From positions 1-64,000 of the forward strand of contig NZ_BBCD01000013.1 in assembly GCF_001311865.1 (NCBI RefSeq): DNA of 64,000 nt, in the 5' to 3' direction. The translations under genes and the position numbers were made by a program. Shown piece by piece: positions 7,927 through 20,992 of the stretch (position 1 is its first letter; each line of letters begins with the position of its first letter). This stretch comes from Piscibacillus salipiscarius JCM 13188 (GTDB taxonomy: Bacteria; Bacillota; Bacilli; Bacillales; Alkalibacillaceae). The notes beneath the pieces are model-generated. The model was not told the DNA's origin. It saw only the letters and a program-made list of their open reading frames with translations, and ran no database searches.

Positions 7927-10287
7927 CTACCATGATTTATTAAAAGATAATGTTCCATTACGTTCTTCAAAATCAACTTTTTGCCCATTATATACTAACT
8001 GAACATCTGAAGAAATACCATGGACCACATACGTAATATCTTTCCACTTTGGTTGGTACTGTTGATTGTTTACAGTAGTGTCAACACTCACGTTACCATC
8101 CTCATGATTAACTGTTATATTTAACGAAAAATAATCGTCCTGCTCATAATTAAATGTTTCACCATCATCATCATAAAGATCATAAGATGTCGAAGCTTCA
8201 TCTGGATAAATATGAATCGTCATATGGTCGACCTCGTGGGCTGTCGATGGTTTCACATTTGCCTCAGGTAAGATCGTGCCGCTTTTCACATAGATCGGTA
8301 AATGATCTAATTCTGCATGAGCAATGATTCTCTTGCCGCCTTCTAGCTTGTCGCCTGTCCAGTAATCGTACCAAACACCTTCTGGTAAATAGACCATCCG
8401 ATCGTTTACACCTGGTCTTAAGACCGGAGCAATCATGACATTTGAGCCAATTAAGAATTGATCAAATAACTGGTAAGTCTCTTCATCATTCGGATATTCC
8501 ATGAAGAGAGGGCGCATGACCGGAACCCCTGTCTCAGATGCATCTTTAAATAATTTGTACAAGTGCGGTAGCCACTTATAACGTAGCTGAATATATTTTT
8601 TAATTACCTCTTCATACTTCTCACCAAATTGCCATGGTTCTTGATAGACGAATTCAATGGCACTATGGTTTCGGAAAAATGGGGTAAAAGCACCGAATTG
8701 CGTCCAGCGCGCTAATAATTCTCCGTTTGAATCGTGCGCAAACCCTCCGACATCAGGCCCTGAATAAGCAACGCCTGAGAGCCCTAGATTTAAACACATC
8801 GGAATAGCCATCTCTAAATGCTCCCAGAAGCTACGGTTATCCCCCGTCCACACAGCAGCGTACTTCTGAACACCGGCATAACCCGCACGAGTTAGTAAGA
8901 ACGGACGCTTTCCATTTAATAAATCTTTCATTCCTTCATAGGTTGCTTCTCCCATTAAATACCCGTAGACATTATGTAGCTCACGGTGCGTTTTAGGATC
9001 TCCGTCGTTATCATGCATAACCTCAACATCCATTGTTTTTGTTTCATTAAAGACGGCAGGTTCATTCATGTCATTCCAGATTCCTTCAATGCCTTTATCT
9101 GTATAGAATTCGTGCTTTTTCCCCCACCATTTGCGAGCCTGTTCTTTTGTGAAGTCAGGAAAAGCACTCTTACCAGGCCAGACGTCCCCAAAGAAAATGT
9201 TTCCTTCTATATACTTACAGAATAAATCGTTCGTCACACCCTCTTGGTATATAGGATATTCTGCATCCACTTTGACACCTGGGTCGACAATAGGAACAAT
9301 TCGAATTCCTTTCTCCTTCATGTCAGAAATTAATTTTTCTGGATTAGGGAAACGACTACCGTCAAACGTGAACACACGATATCCATTCATATAATGAATA
9401 TCAAGGTGAATCGCATCGACTGGAATGTCTTTTTCACTAAACGTTTTAATAAGTTCTCTTACTTCTTCTTCTGTTTCATAACTATAACGAGACTGATGGT
9501 AGCCTAATCCCCACTTAGGTGGTAAAGGCATTCTTCCAGTCAAGGACGTATACTGCTCCATCACGTGTTTAGGTGACGGACCAGCGCAAATATAGTAATC
9601 TAGCTGACCACCTTCAGCTTTAAAGCTATAATAATCTGTTTGGTCAACTCTCATATCAAAAGTTGATTTAAACGTATTATCAAAGAAAATACCAGATGTT
9701 TGGCCATCTCTTAATGTCATAAAAAAGGAATGGATTCGTAAAGTGGATCAGTTTCAGGGTTGTGAGGAGCATAGACATCCGTATTCCACATCGTATATTT
9801 TTCTCCTCGTTTATCTAGAAAACCTGTCTTTTCCCCAAATCCATAATAATGGTCATTCGCAAATGCTTCCTTATAACAAATGACATGCCCTTCACGATTG
9901 AAAGCCATCCCTTGCTTACCTTCAGAAACAATTGACTGACCCTCAGCATCATAAACATTAATGCGTAATGGACTTTTTTGCACTTCCACTTTCATTTTCT
10001 GAGTTGATAGAAAGATTTCCTCATCATGTTCTTCGACCTTCACATCCACATCCTGTGGTTTTAATTCGAGTGTATAGCTCCCACCAAGTTCAGGTTCGTT
10101 GTATGGGTTCATGACCACTCGAACAATGTCATTTCGGTAAAATAACACACTTATATGAGCACGTTCAGTTTTAAATGAATAAAATAATTGCTTTGATTAA
10201 ATTCAACTAAACTTCCAATGTCTTGGAATGTCGAATCGTTTGATGTTTTTGTTTGCCTGGATGTATTGCAAAGCTTGTATCCTGCAT
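7927..10287 (-). CDS. GH31 alpha-glucosidase (frameshifted)
   Basis: This is a glycoside hydrolase family 31 enzyme, a cytoplasmic alpha-glucosidase that would cut imported maltodextrins. The catalytic nucleophile motif is GIWNDMNEP and the second acid lies in SGPDVGGF. The family substrate motifs HLDIHYM and FRNHSA are present. An N-terminal beta domain precedes the barrel, a C-terminal beta domain with YDDDGETFNYE follows it. The start ATG (10285-10287) follows AGGTGAGG. Single-base deletions occur near 9720, 10160, 10225 and possibly one more in the N-terminal segment. Total about 786 residues. It follows malG after a hairpin. Confidence 0.88.
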
Positions 10288-10343
10288 GTCCTCACCTACT
10301 CTATGAAAATACTATATCGATGTTACTTCTGTTCAAAATGATC

Positions 10344-10365
10344 AATCCCGGATATAACCGGGATT
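10344..10365 (-). other. Intercistronic hairpin between malG and GH31 gene
   Basis: AATCCCGG pairs perfectly with CCGGGATT around a 6-nt loop. There is no T-run after it on the minus strand, so it is more likely a processing or attenuating hairpin than a full terminator. Confidence 0.5.
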
Positions 10366-10380
10366 AGGAAAGCTATTCGA

Positions 10381-11225
10381 TTATCCCTTTGTACCACCAG
10401 ATGTTAATCCTGAAATGAGATAACGTTGTAATGATAGGAATAAAATCGAAATTGGAATAGCAATTAAGACCGCGCCCGCCGCGAACTTAGTAAATTCAGC
10501 CCCAAAGTTATTCGCTACTAAATCATACAGCCCAACAGCTAGAGTGTAATTTTCCTTACTTCTTAGGATGACTCGAGCTAAGATAAAGTCCGTAAATGGT
10601 GTAATAAACGCAAATAACGCAATAACAGCTAGGATTGGCTTAACTAATGGAAGGATAATTGTCCAAAAGATCCTAAAATGACCAGCTCCATCCATTTTCG
10701 CTGATTCATCAAGTTCTTTAGGAATCGTTTCGAAGTAACCCTTAGCTAACCAAGTATTCATTGGTAGCAAACCACCAACATAGATCAAAATAAGTGCGAT
10801 ATGTGTATCAATAAGTCCTGTAATAACAGCAAGCACATAAATCGCAATTAAGGCTGCAAAGTTCGGAATCATTTGAAGGATTAAAAAAACGTCATTAATC
10901 CATATTTACGTCCAATAAAACGATATCTAGAGAACGAGTATGCCATGAACGCAATCATCACAACCGTTATAATCATCGTTAATAAACAAATTTTAAGTGT
11001 ATTCCAGTACCAAATTAAGTAATCGCTTTTCTCGGTATTAAATAATTCTTTATAATGTTTAAACGTCGCATCTTCAGGAATCATGCTCGACCCTGATAAA
11101 CTATTTCCTGGATTTAATGATGACCCAAAAATCCATAGAACAGGGTATAATATGATTAATGTCGTAATCCCAATAGCAAAGTAGGTTAACGTTAATCTAA
11201 TCATCTTTTGAGTTTTCATATTCAT
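10381..11225 (-). CDS. malG: Maltodextrin ABC permease MalG type (frameshifted)
   Basis: This is the inner-membrane permease of a carbohydrate ABC importer (CUT1). About six membrane helices are visible. The EAA loop that docks the ATPase reads ELDESAKMDGAGHFRIFWTI, and LYDLVANNFGAEFTKFAAGA matches MalG/MdxG-type subunits. One missing T near 10880 breaks the frame at RKYGLMTFF/LILQMIPNF. It starts 2 nt after malF stops, so the genes are translationally linked. No ATPase gene lies in the locus. Confidence 0.92.
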
Positions 11226-11226
11226 A

Positions 11227-12512
11227 TTACATCATATCCTCTTCTTGGAATGATTTCGTTCTTCTAAACTGCCAAATTGCTACCGTAATAACAACGAGTG
11301 ATAACATCATGGTGATAGCGGCAGCTTTCCCATACTGGCCAACTTCTAACGTCAATTTGTATATCCAGGAGATTAGAATGTCGGTAGATCCAGCTCCATT
11401 TTGTCCAGCTACAGCTGGGTCACCCCCGTTAAATAGGAAAATAACGTTAAAGTTGTTAAAGTTAAATGTATATTGAGTGATCATAATAGGTGCTGTTGCG
11501 TACATGACAATTGGAAATGTGATCGTCTTAAATTTCTGCCACATCGATGCCCCATCAACAGTCGCAGCTTCGTACAATTCATTCGGAATAGACTGTAAGA
11601 CCCCAGTCACCATAACGAAAATAAACGGGAAACCTAACCAAGACTGAATCATAATAAGTGCGAATTTTGTCCAGAATGCATCTGTCATCCATGAAATTGG
11701 GTCAATACCCAAAAATGCTAGAATATCGTTATTAATCGTACCAAAGGTATTATTAAACATACCTGCAAACACCAAGATAGACACGAATGCAGGAACTGCC
11801 CAAGGTAAGATAAAATGGTACGAATGATTTTCTTAAACTTTAAATCCTTTTGATTAACTAATACAGCTAGGAAAATACCTACAGCAATCTGCAGAGTTGT
11901 TGCGGCAAACGTCCAAATAATCGTCCATTTAAATACATTAAAAAATGTATTTCTCCACGTGTCCATTTGGAAGATCTCAATATAGTTTTGAAATCCAACC
12001 CAATCAACTAAGCTAGCAGGCGGCGTGTTATTAATGCTATAGTTTGTAAATGATAGCAATATAACAAATAGGATCGGGAAAATAACAACAAAGATTAATA
12101 GAAAGAATCCTGGTGATAGCATTAAATAAGGAAAACCTGTGTCGATCAAATTCTGGTATTGCTTTCGGACCGAGTTTCTTTCTAAACCAAGATCACGCCT
12201 CTTACCGTTTTTATAAGCATCAACTAAATTCATAATGTAAATGGTGATACCTATAGCAATGACTAATAGAGCGATAATCCCTTGTACAAGTAGGAAGATT
12301 GAGTGGTCTTCCATTGGAATCTCACCTAAAGTCACAATTCCCCACAACCCGATATCAATTAAATCCCAAAAAGCAGAAAGAAAAATAACTGTTAAAAACA
12401 GATAAGCGAATCCTCTAATATACTGCTTATTATAAAATTGGCCGGCTCCCGGTATAACAGATAAGTACATGGCTAATTTTCTATGATTCGTTCTAGCTTC
12501 TGATATGTCCAT
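11227..12512 (-). CDS. malF: Maltodextrin ABC permease MalF type (frameshifted)
   Basis: This is the partner permease to MalG, about 428 residues. The N-terminal region has extra membrane helices before the core (GAGQFYNKQYIRGFAYLFL), as in MdxF of B. subtilis. The EAA loop reads NELYEAATVDGASMWQKFK. The start ATG follows GGGAGT. One missing base near 11800 splits the frame at KKIIRTIL/ILPWAVPAF. It is between malE and malG. Confidence 0.92.
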
Positions 12513-12588
12513 AATAGATACTCCCTTTCCAACTCATCATAGAGGGAAAATCAAAACTTAATTCGCTAAAAAGTTATGTATAAATGAA

Positions 12589-12612
12589 CGGGCAGCACAA
12601 CTGTACCGCCCA
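12589..12612 (-). other. Hairpin between malE and malF
   Basis: GGGCGG pairs with CTGCCC (one mismatch) around a 10-nt loop, 10 bp after malE. Such hairpins often protect the 3' end of the abundant binding-protein message. This role is inferred. Confidence 0.4.
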
Positions 12613-12621
12613 TTCTTTTTA

Positions 12622-13938
12622 TTATTCACTCTTACTTGCTTCAATGTTTTCTTTAATTGCTTTTACCGCATCATCTAACGCTGGTTTAGGCTCTTGCTCA
12701 CCCATAGCAATTAACTGTAACGCTTGTGCCATTGGTTCCCAAACCTGACCCATTTCAGGAATGTTTGGCATCGGCACACCACGTTGTGACTGAACAGCTA
12801 CTGCTTTTGCCACCTCATCATCAGCAATAATTGGATCCTCAATAAGTGACTTTACAGGTGGAATTTCAGCTGTAACTTCAAACGTTTCTTAGAGTTTTCT
12901 TCATTAGCTAAGAATGTGATTAACTTAGTTGCCCACTCTTTGTTTTCTGAGTGGTTACTAACGTTCCAAGATTTTACCCCAACGAATGTTTGTGCATATT
13001 CGCCATTTGGTAGCTTAGGCATTGGCGCTGCACCAAAGTCAATACCAGCATCTTTCATGCCTTGAACTGACCAAGGACCATCCATCTTAGAAGCGACTCT
13101 ACCATCTTCAAAAAGACCTGTTAATGTAGAGCCACCACTCTCCCCAATGATTCCTTCTGGGAATAGACCTTCTTCATACCATTTTTGAATGTATTCTGCA
13201 CCTTCTACAGCACCTTCATTGTTAAGGCCGATGTCCGACGAATCTAGTGTTCCTCCATTATCCTTGAATACGTATCCATCATAAGTTGCTAGAATTCCAT
13301 GTGCGAAATAATAGTTATCCCAAAGTGCTAAAAATCCGTATTTTTCTCCATCATTAAATTCTTTAGAGAATTCATATAGCTCTTCAAACGTTTCAGGAGC
13401 TTCATCTAAATGCTCTTTATTGTACAAGAAGATTGGTGTTTCAGTTGCTTTTGGTAAGCCGTAAACCTCACCTTCAAACGTTACCGCTTGTAATGCAGAA
13501 TCAGTATAAATATCTAAAACTGACTGATCAACTTCAAGTGGTGCAATACTTCCCTCTGAAGCTAGCTGACCGATTTGATCGTGCGGAATTGTGATAACAT
13601 CTGGGCCTGTACCTGCAGGACCATCTAAGCGTAGCTGTTCTTTTGCTTAGTCGCCATCTCTAATTCCTCTACAACAACTTCAATTCCGTGCTCTTCTTCA
13701 AAAGCGGCTACAGCATCTTCAATACCTACTGACTTCTTCTCATCTGCCCAAACTTTAAGCTGTTCAGGTTTATCCGCTTCTCCTTCACCTTCAGAAGCTT
13801 CTTCATTGGTTTCACTACCTGTTTCTTCTGACTGACCTTCTTCCTGACCTTCAGAAGATTCACGGTCTGGCCCGCACGCTGCTAGCACTAACATAAGTGA
13901 AGCGAGCAAAGCCATAAACAAAATAGACTCTTCTTCAT
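12622..13938 (-). CDS. malE: Maltodextrin-binding lipoprotein MalE type (frameshifted)
   Basis: This is the extracellular solute-binding lipoprotein of the maltodextrin importer. The start ATG (13936-13938) follows AAGGGGG. After frame repair the signal ends in the lipobox VLAAC near residue 21, followed by an acidic Glu/Ser/Gly linker of about 45 residues. The mature domain carries DGPAGTGPDVITIPHD and GLPKATETPIFLYN, typical of MalE/cyclodextrin-binding proteins. Frame breaks lie near 13928, 13645 and 12890. It is the first gene of the malEFG operon and has the locus's main promoter and operators upstream. Confidence 0.9.
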
Positions 13939-13976
13939 AAATATAAATCCCCCTTAATATTGATAAAAATGAGTTA

Positions 13977-13990
13977 CGCAATCGTTTGCA
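13977..13990 (-). promoter_or_regulatory. LacI/CcpA-type operator 1
   Basis: On the minus strand the site reads TGCAAACGATTGCG in the malE leader. It fits both the LacI-family GCAAACGNTTGC palindrome and the CcpA cre pattern TGNAANCGNNNNC. Confidence 0.6.
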
Positions 13991-14034
13991 TTACTCTAAG
14001 ATAGGAAAGCGATTTCAATTGTATGTTTATGTAA

Positions 14035-14048
14035 TGAAAACGTTTGCA
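14035..14048. promoter_or_regulatory. LacI/CcpA-type operator 2
   Basis: TGAAAACGTTTGCA sits just downstream of the malE -10 box (14061-14066), a position where a bound repressor would block initiation. It matches the cre consensus exactly. Confidence 0.65.
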
Positions 14049-14060
14049 CAATTTAAGTAT

Positions 14061-14090
14061 ATTATAATCAATTAATCTACAAAATTGCAA
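14061..14090 (-). promoter_or_regulatory. Promoter of malEFG operon
   Basis: TTGCAA (14085-14090), an 18-bp spacer and a perfect TATAAT (14061-14066) read toward malE. Operator 2 covers the predicted start point. Confidence 0.65.
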
Positions 14091-14197
14091 GACTATTTTC
14101 CAAATTATATTCTTCCTTACTTCTATTAGACGGGCTGTGTACCTGAACCTGAAAGGTTTTTATAAGAATAAAAAGATTTCAGAAAATAAAAATTTTC

Positions 14198-14226
14198 TTG
14201 CGGCCATGTTTGATTTATGACATGAT
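14198..14226 (+). promoter_or_regulatory. Candidate neopullulanase promoter
   Basis: TTGCGG (14198-14203), 17 bp, CATGAT (14221-14226) read toward the neopullulanase. The -10 is weak. Operator 3 lies directly after it, at about the start point, mirroring the malE side. Confidence 0.45.
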
Positions 14227-14235
14227 GAGTTCAAG

Positions 14236-14249
14236 TGAAAACGATTGCA
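14236..14249. promoter_or_regulatory. LacI/CcpA-type operator 3
   Basis: TGAAAACGATTGCA lies between the candidate promoter and the neopullulanase ribosome site. It matches cre exactly and is nearly identical to operators 1 and 2. Confidence 0.65.
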
Positions 14250-14275
14250 CAAATATTGTTGGAAGGAGTCAAAAT

Positions 14276-16016
<1,741 letters not shown>

Positions 16017-16031
16017 TATAACTCTATTTTT

Positions 16032-16062
16032 GCCTCCTAACGTATGTTAGTGAGGCTTTTTT
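16032..16062 (+). terminator. Terminator of neopullulanase gene
   Basis: GCCTCCTAAC pairs with GTTAGTGAGGC around GTAT, followed by six T. Confidence 0.85.
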
Positions 16063-16099
16063 AAAGGAAATAAAAAATCCTACTGAAAATTCAGCAGGA

Positions 16100-17020
16100 T
16101 TATCGTTGATTACTTTTCGGATCAAAGGCATCTCTTAACCCGTCACCTATAAAGTTAATCGCTAAAACCGTAATTAAAATGCACAATCCTGGTGGAATCC
16201 AGGTATACCAGTGCTGCCTTAGAATTCGAACACTTAACGCTTCATTAAGCATATTACCCCAGGTTGGTTGAGGCTGCGGAATCCCCATACCGATAAAGCT
16301 CAATCCCGCTTCTGCTATAATCATAATCGCAACCATAAGTGTCGCATTAACTACAATAGGCCCAATCGCATTTGGAATCATATGTCTAAACACAATCCGT
16401 CTATCAGATGACCCGATTGCTTTCGCTCCTAAAACAAATTCTTGTTCACGTAATGATAAAAACGAACCTCTAACAATCCTAGTTAATGTTGGCCAGCTCA
16501 CTAAAGCAATAATTGCCACAAACAGAGTGACGGTAATATTTTCAACTAAAGACATAATAGTTAAGGCTAATACAAGGAAAGGGAGTGCTAAAATGAGATC
16601 CGTAAACCTCATAATAAAACGCATCCACTAAACCACCATAGTATCCTGATAAAGAGCCTAATATAACACCAATTAATACTGTAAAGAACATGGCACTAAA
16701 ACCAACAATTAATGATACTCTTGAACCATACAGTAAACGTGACCAGTTATCTCGTCCGGATCCGTCTGTACCTAGAATGTGTTCATCACTCGGAGGTTGT
16801 TCAACCATTAACATATTTGTTTCAGTAGGATTGTGATCCGTTAATAATGGTGCTGAGAAAGACATCGCAAGTATAATTACCATCGTAAGCACACCAAGAA
16901 CTGCTAGCTTGTTTTTCATAAACGTCTTAAAGCTAATTGATAAGGGCTTTTACTTTTAGTTTCTTCATGCTCAGAGTATTCTGGGTTTGAGTTAGGTGTT
17001 TTCAGCGTTTCCATTTCCAT
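16100..17020 (-). CDS. oppC: Oligopeptide ABC permease OppC (frameshifted)
   Basis: This is the second permease of a peptide/nickel-type ABC importer. The N-terminal cytoplasmic stretch starts with MEMETLKTP (ATG at 17018-17020 after AGAGGTG), then membrane helices begin at KLAVLGVLTMVIILAMS. The family motif HILGTDGSGRDNWSRLLYGSR and the EAA loop FVLGAKAIGSSDRRIVFRHM are clear. Two missing T (near 16925 and 16615) break the frame. Final gene of the opp operon. Confidence 0.92.
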
Positions 17021-17031
17021 GTCATTCACCT

Positions 17032-17993
17032 CTAATCATAACGAATTCTCGGATCGACGATGCTATAGAATATATCCGCAAGTAAATTTCCAACTAATAT
17101 GAATACACCAAAATAAGGGTCAGTGCCATAACAATCGGATAATCACGGTTAATAATGGCATCTAAAAATAACGTTCCGAGACCAGGATAATTGAATACTC
17201 TCTCAGTGATAACGGCCCCTCCAACTAATACACCAAATTCAAATCCCATAAGTGTGATAATCGGGATTAACGCATTTCTTAAAGTATGCTTGTATAATAC
17301 ATTGCGGTCGGCCATTCCTTTCGCCTTAGCTGTTCGAATATAGTCACTTCCTAAAACATCTAAGACCTCTGACCTCATATAGCGCATGTATGTAGCCGTA
17401 CTAGCAAGCCCAAGTGTGATACCAGGTAAAAACATGTGATGCAAACGATCCAAAAATTCTTTTAAACCTGACACTTCATTCCCACTAACCGTTCCTTGCG
17501 CGGGGAACCAACCAAATTGAATGGATAAAAAATAAATGGCTAACAATCCAAAGAAGAAGTTTGGTATAGCTAAACCAATAAAACCAAATCCAGTTGCTGC
17601 ATAATCTAGTAATGAATAGGGATTTCTAGCAGAATAAATCCCTATAGGTATTGCGACAATTATAGTAAAGAACAAAGCAACTAATCCAAGATAAATTGTA
17701 TTCCAGAACCTTGCACTAATTAAATCCATCACTGGCCTACCATTATAGACAATCGATTCTCCAAAATCCCCTTGCACAGCCTTACCAATCCAGCGTGCAT
17801 ATTGAACAGGTACTGGATCATTTAACCCAAGCGCTTCTTTCCGATCCTCATATACTTGCCTGTCAACATTAGGGTCAAGCATAGTTGTAAAGGGATCTCC
17901 AGGGGCTGCTTTGGCTAGTGCAAACACAATGATGGATAGTGCAAATAACATCGGTATGAATACTAATATTCTACGAATGATATACTTATACAT
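17032..17993 (-). CDS. oppB: Oligopeptide ABC permease OppB (frameshifted at end)
   Basis: This is the first permease of the peptide importer. It shows MYKYIIRRILVFIPMLFALS, the periplasmic LGLNDPVPVQYARW motif and the EAA loop DYIRTAKAKGMADRNVLYKH. One missing T near 17110 breaks the last 20 codons; repair gives an ending VDPRIRYD at 17032, the normal C-terminus for this family. It starts 73 nt after oppA, across a hairpin. Confidence 0.94.
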
Positions 17994-18020
17994 ATTATTC
18001 CTCCCTGTTCAAAAAGGGAT

Positions 18021-18051
18021 GGGTATGTGACATAATAGTGTTCACATACCC
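18021..18051 (-). other. Hairpin between oppA and oppB
   Basis: GGGTATGTGA pairs perfectly with TCACATACCC around a 10-11 nt loop, with no clean T-run. It probably attenuates or processes the message so that the binding protein is made in excess over the permeases. Confidence 0.55.
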
Positions 18052-18066
18052 AAAAGCCATTAACCA

Positions 18067-19888
18067 TTACTGAGCGTCATCAACCCACCATAAGTGCGGA
18101 TCATTAATCATGCTATATGGTAATGGTTCAATACCATTAAGACGTTTATTAAATGCGTAAATCTTGTTTTGAGCGTAAAGTAGGACAGCTGGTAAATCTG
18201 TCGCAAATAGCTCTTGCCACTCTTGATATGTTTTCTTTCGGAACTCTTGATCAAATGCATCCGGAGCTTCTAACGCTTTAAAGATAAGCTCATCAGATTC
18301 AGGGTTATTCCAGCGAGAAATATTGTAAGCTGCTTCAATATTCCATAATCCACTTGGATCTGGATCTCCACTACCTAATGACCAACCTAGTAAATAAAGG
18401 TCAACTCCATTATTCGTATCTTTCGTCATAATATCATTGATATATGCTGACATTTCTTTTGGCTGTTGCAAGTTAACTTTAATACCAACAGCTTCTAAGT
18501 TCTCTTGAATAACTGGTGCAGAACGCTCACGAATTTTGTTTCCAGTAGGGTAAGCTAATTCAAGTACCCACTCTTCGCCATCTGGGTTCTCGCGGAAACC
18601 ATCATCATTCGTATCCACATAACCAGCTTCATCTAATAAAGCTTCTGCCTCTTCAGTGCTGTGTTCATACTGAGGTACATCCTCTGTATAAGCCCAGAAC
18701 TGCTGTGCAATTGGAGCATTAATTACACTTCCGCGTCCATATAATAGACCTTCAACTAAACCTGGGCGATCAATTGCATAAGCAATAGCTTGACGTACCT
18801 TTTGATCTGCTACATCAGGATTTTCCTCCCAGTTATCAGGGTTAATAGCTCCTGATTCAACATCTTCTTTTGTACGGTAGTTAAGCTTGAACCCCATTAA
18901 CTGATAACCAAAGTCTGTTTGTTCAATCATCTCAACATTCTCATAACCTGCAACCATTTCATAGTCTGCAGCTGGAACACCGTTTGGATCTGCAACGAAA
19001 TCAATTTCGCCAGTTTCTAATAAACTAGTAATTACCGACTGGTCAACCACCTTCCACGTGATTTGCTCAAGGTAAGGTTTACCTTTCCAATAGTCTTCGT
19101 TACGAGTTAACACATACTGCTCACGTTCAACCATATCTGTAAACGCAAATGGACCAGTACCAATAACTTTACCTGGATTTAAAGTCGCTTCATGTGTTGG
19201 CATATCAGCGATTGCTACATCAGCAAACACATGCTCAGGAATGATTGGGAATCCTACATAATATAGTGGGTTAACGTTTGGTTCAGCAAATGTGAATTTA
19301 ACTGTATAATCATCTACAGCTGTTACACCTTCAAACTCTTCAGTCTCACCTGCATTAAACGCTTCATAACCTTTAAGTGGTGTTACATACTCTGTACGAA
19401 TACCACCTGCTTCAGTATAGCCTGGAGAAGCAATTGATTTGTAAGTGAAGACAACATCATCAGCCGTAAAGTCTTCACCATCATGCCACTTAACGCCTTC
19501 TTCTAAGAATAACGTGATTTCAGTCTGATCTTCGTTAATTTCCCAGTCGTGTGCTAATGAAGGGATAAACTCTAAACTATTATTTTGACTAACTAATGCT
19601 TCATGAGTAAAGTCTAAAATATTAGCTTCATAAGCCTCTGAATAGAAAATAGGGTTAAACACACCAGCAGGTGCAGTGTCCATCGCACCTACAATTGAAC
19701 CACCCTCAACAGGACCTTCCTGCTCGGTCTCCTCTTCTTCCTCTTCTTGCTCGTTATTCTCTTCTTGTTCCTCAGTTCCCGGATCCTCTTCCGCACCAGG
19801 ATCTTCCCCACTTTCACTATTACAAGCTGCTAATAGAAAAGCAAATAACGTTAAAACCAACAACACATACCAAAACTTTTGTTTAACA
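18067..19888 (-). CDS. oppA: Oligopeptide-binding lipoprotein OppA/AppA type
   Basis: This is the extracellular binding lipoprotein (SBP_bac_5) of the peptide importer, about 607 residues. The lipobox FLLAAC follows a hydrophobic signal. A 40-residue linker is almost purely Glu/Gln/Asp/Gly, which suits a high-salt surface. Family motifs include EGVKWHDGEDFTADDVVFTY and LGWSLGSGDPDPSG. The frame has no start codon in its 5' end unless one A is restored near 19876. Then a TTG at 19886-19888, preceded by AGGGGGG, gives a normal MLNKKFW signal peptide. Confidence 0.92.
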
Positions 19889-19984
19889 AAACGTAATCCC
19901 CCCTTTGGTTTTAGTTAGAGAAAACAAAATGAAACTAAGATTATGCAGCTAGGCTCATCACCTCCTAAAATATAGACAAAGGCA

Positions 19985-20992
19985 TCACTCATCATATAAA
20001 TGACAAGCTACATAATGCCCATCTTTAACTTCTTGAAGTTCGGGTCTTTCTTCAGCACACCTTTCATGCGCCATTGGACACCGAGTTCTAAACGCACACC
20101 CGCTAGGTGGGTTTGATGGACTAGGCAAATCTCCATCTAAGTGAACTGAATCTCTTTCACGATCGACATCGGTATCTGGAATCGATGATAATAACGCTTG
20201 GGTATATGGGTGTAATGGATCCTCATAAATATTCTTTTTCGGTGCAATTTCAGCGAGTCTCCCCAAATACATAACACCGACTCGATCACTAATATGTTTG
20301 ACCACACTTAAATCGTGTGAAATAAACAAATAGGTTAATCCGAATTCATCTTGCAAATCGGACATTAGATTTAACACCTGAGCTTGGATTGACACGTCCA
20401 ATGCGGAGACAGCCTCATCTGCGATGACTAGTTTCGGATTAATAGCTAACGCTCTTGCAATACTAATTCGTTGACGCTGACCGCCTGAAAATTCATGCGG
20501 ATATTTTAAACGGTCACTCGCTCTAAGGCCTACCTTTTCAAGTAACTCCTTAACCTTTTCTTTTCGCTCCTTCTTACTTAACTTGGTCTGAACTAATAAT
20601 GGCTCTTCAATTAATTGCTCGACACTCATTTTCGTATTTAAAGAAGCAAATGGATCTTGAAATATGATTTGCATATCTTTCCGAAAAGGCCTCATATGCT
20701 TATTTCTCAAGTGTGTGATGTCATGATCTTGGAATAATATTTCGCCATCAGTCGGTTCAAGCAATCTTAAAATCATCCTGCCTAAAGTCGATTTGCCTGA
20801 TCCTGATTCACCAACAATGCCTAGGGTTTCTCCCTTTCTTATATCAAATGTGACTCCATCAACCGCTTTAACATGTCCGACGGTTCGTTTAAGAATTCCG
20901 CCCTTAATTGGGAAGTACTTCTTCAAATCTTCAATTTTGACTATTGATTCTTGATCAGTTTGAATGACTTGTTTCTCTTCTATCGCCGCCAT
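19985..20992 (-). CDS. oppF: Oligopeptide ABC ATPase OppF
   Basis: This is the second ATPase of the peptide importer. Walker A is GESGSGKST, the signature is FSGGQRQR, Walker B is [13 protein letters not shown]. The C-terminal oligopeptide-type domain has the Cys pattern [10 protein letters not shown]...C. The start ATG at 20990-20992 is chosen because a GGGGG ribosome site sits 6 nt upstream; the frame opens further upstream at 21007. It overlaps the end of oppD by 38 nt. Confidence 0.95.
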   Translation of the reverse strand: MAAIEEKQVIQTDQESIVKIEDLKKYFPIKGGILKRTVGHVKAVDGVTFDIRKGETLGIVGESGSGKSTLGRMILRLLEPTDGEILFQDHDITHLRNKHMRPFRKDMQIIFQDPFASLNTKMSVEQLIEEPLLVQTKLSKKERKEKVKELLEKVGLRASDRLKYPHEFSGGQRQRISIARALAINPKLVIADEAVSALDVSIQAQVLNLMSDLQDEFGLTYLFISHDLSVVKHISDRVGVMYLGRLAEIAPKKNIYEDPLHPYTQALLSSIPDTDVDRERDSVHLDGDLPSPSNPPSGCAFRTRCPMAHERCAEERPELQEVKDGHYVACHLYDE

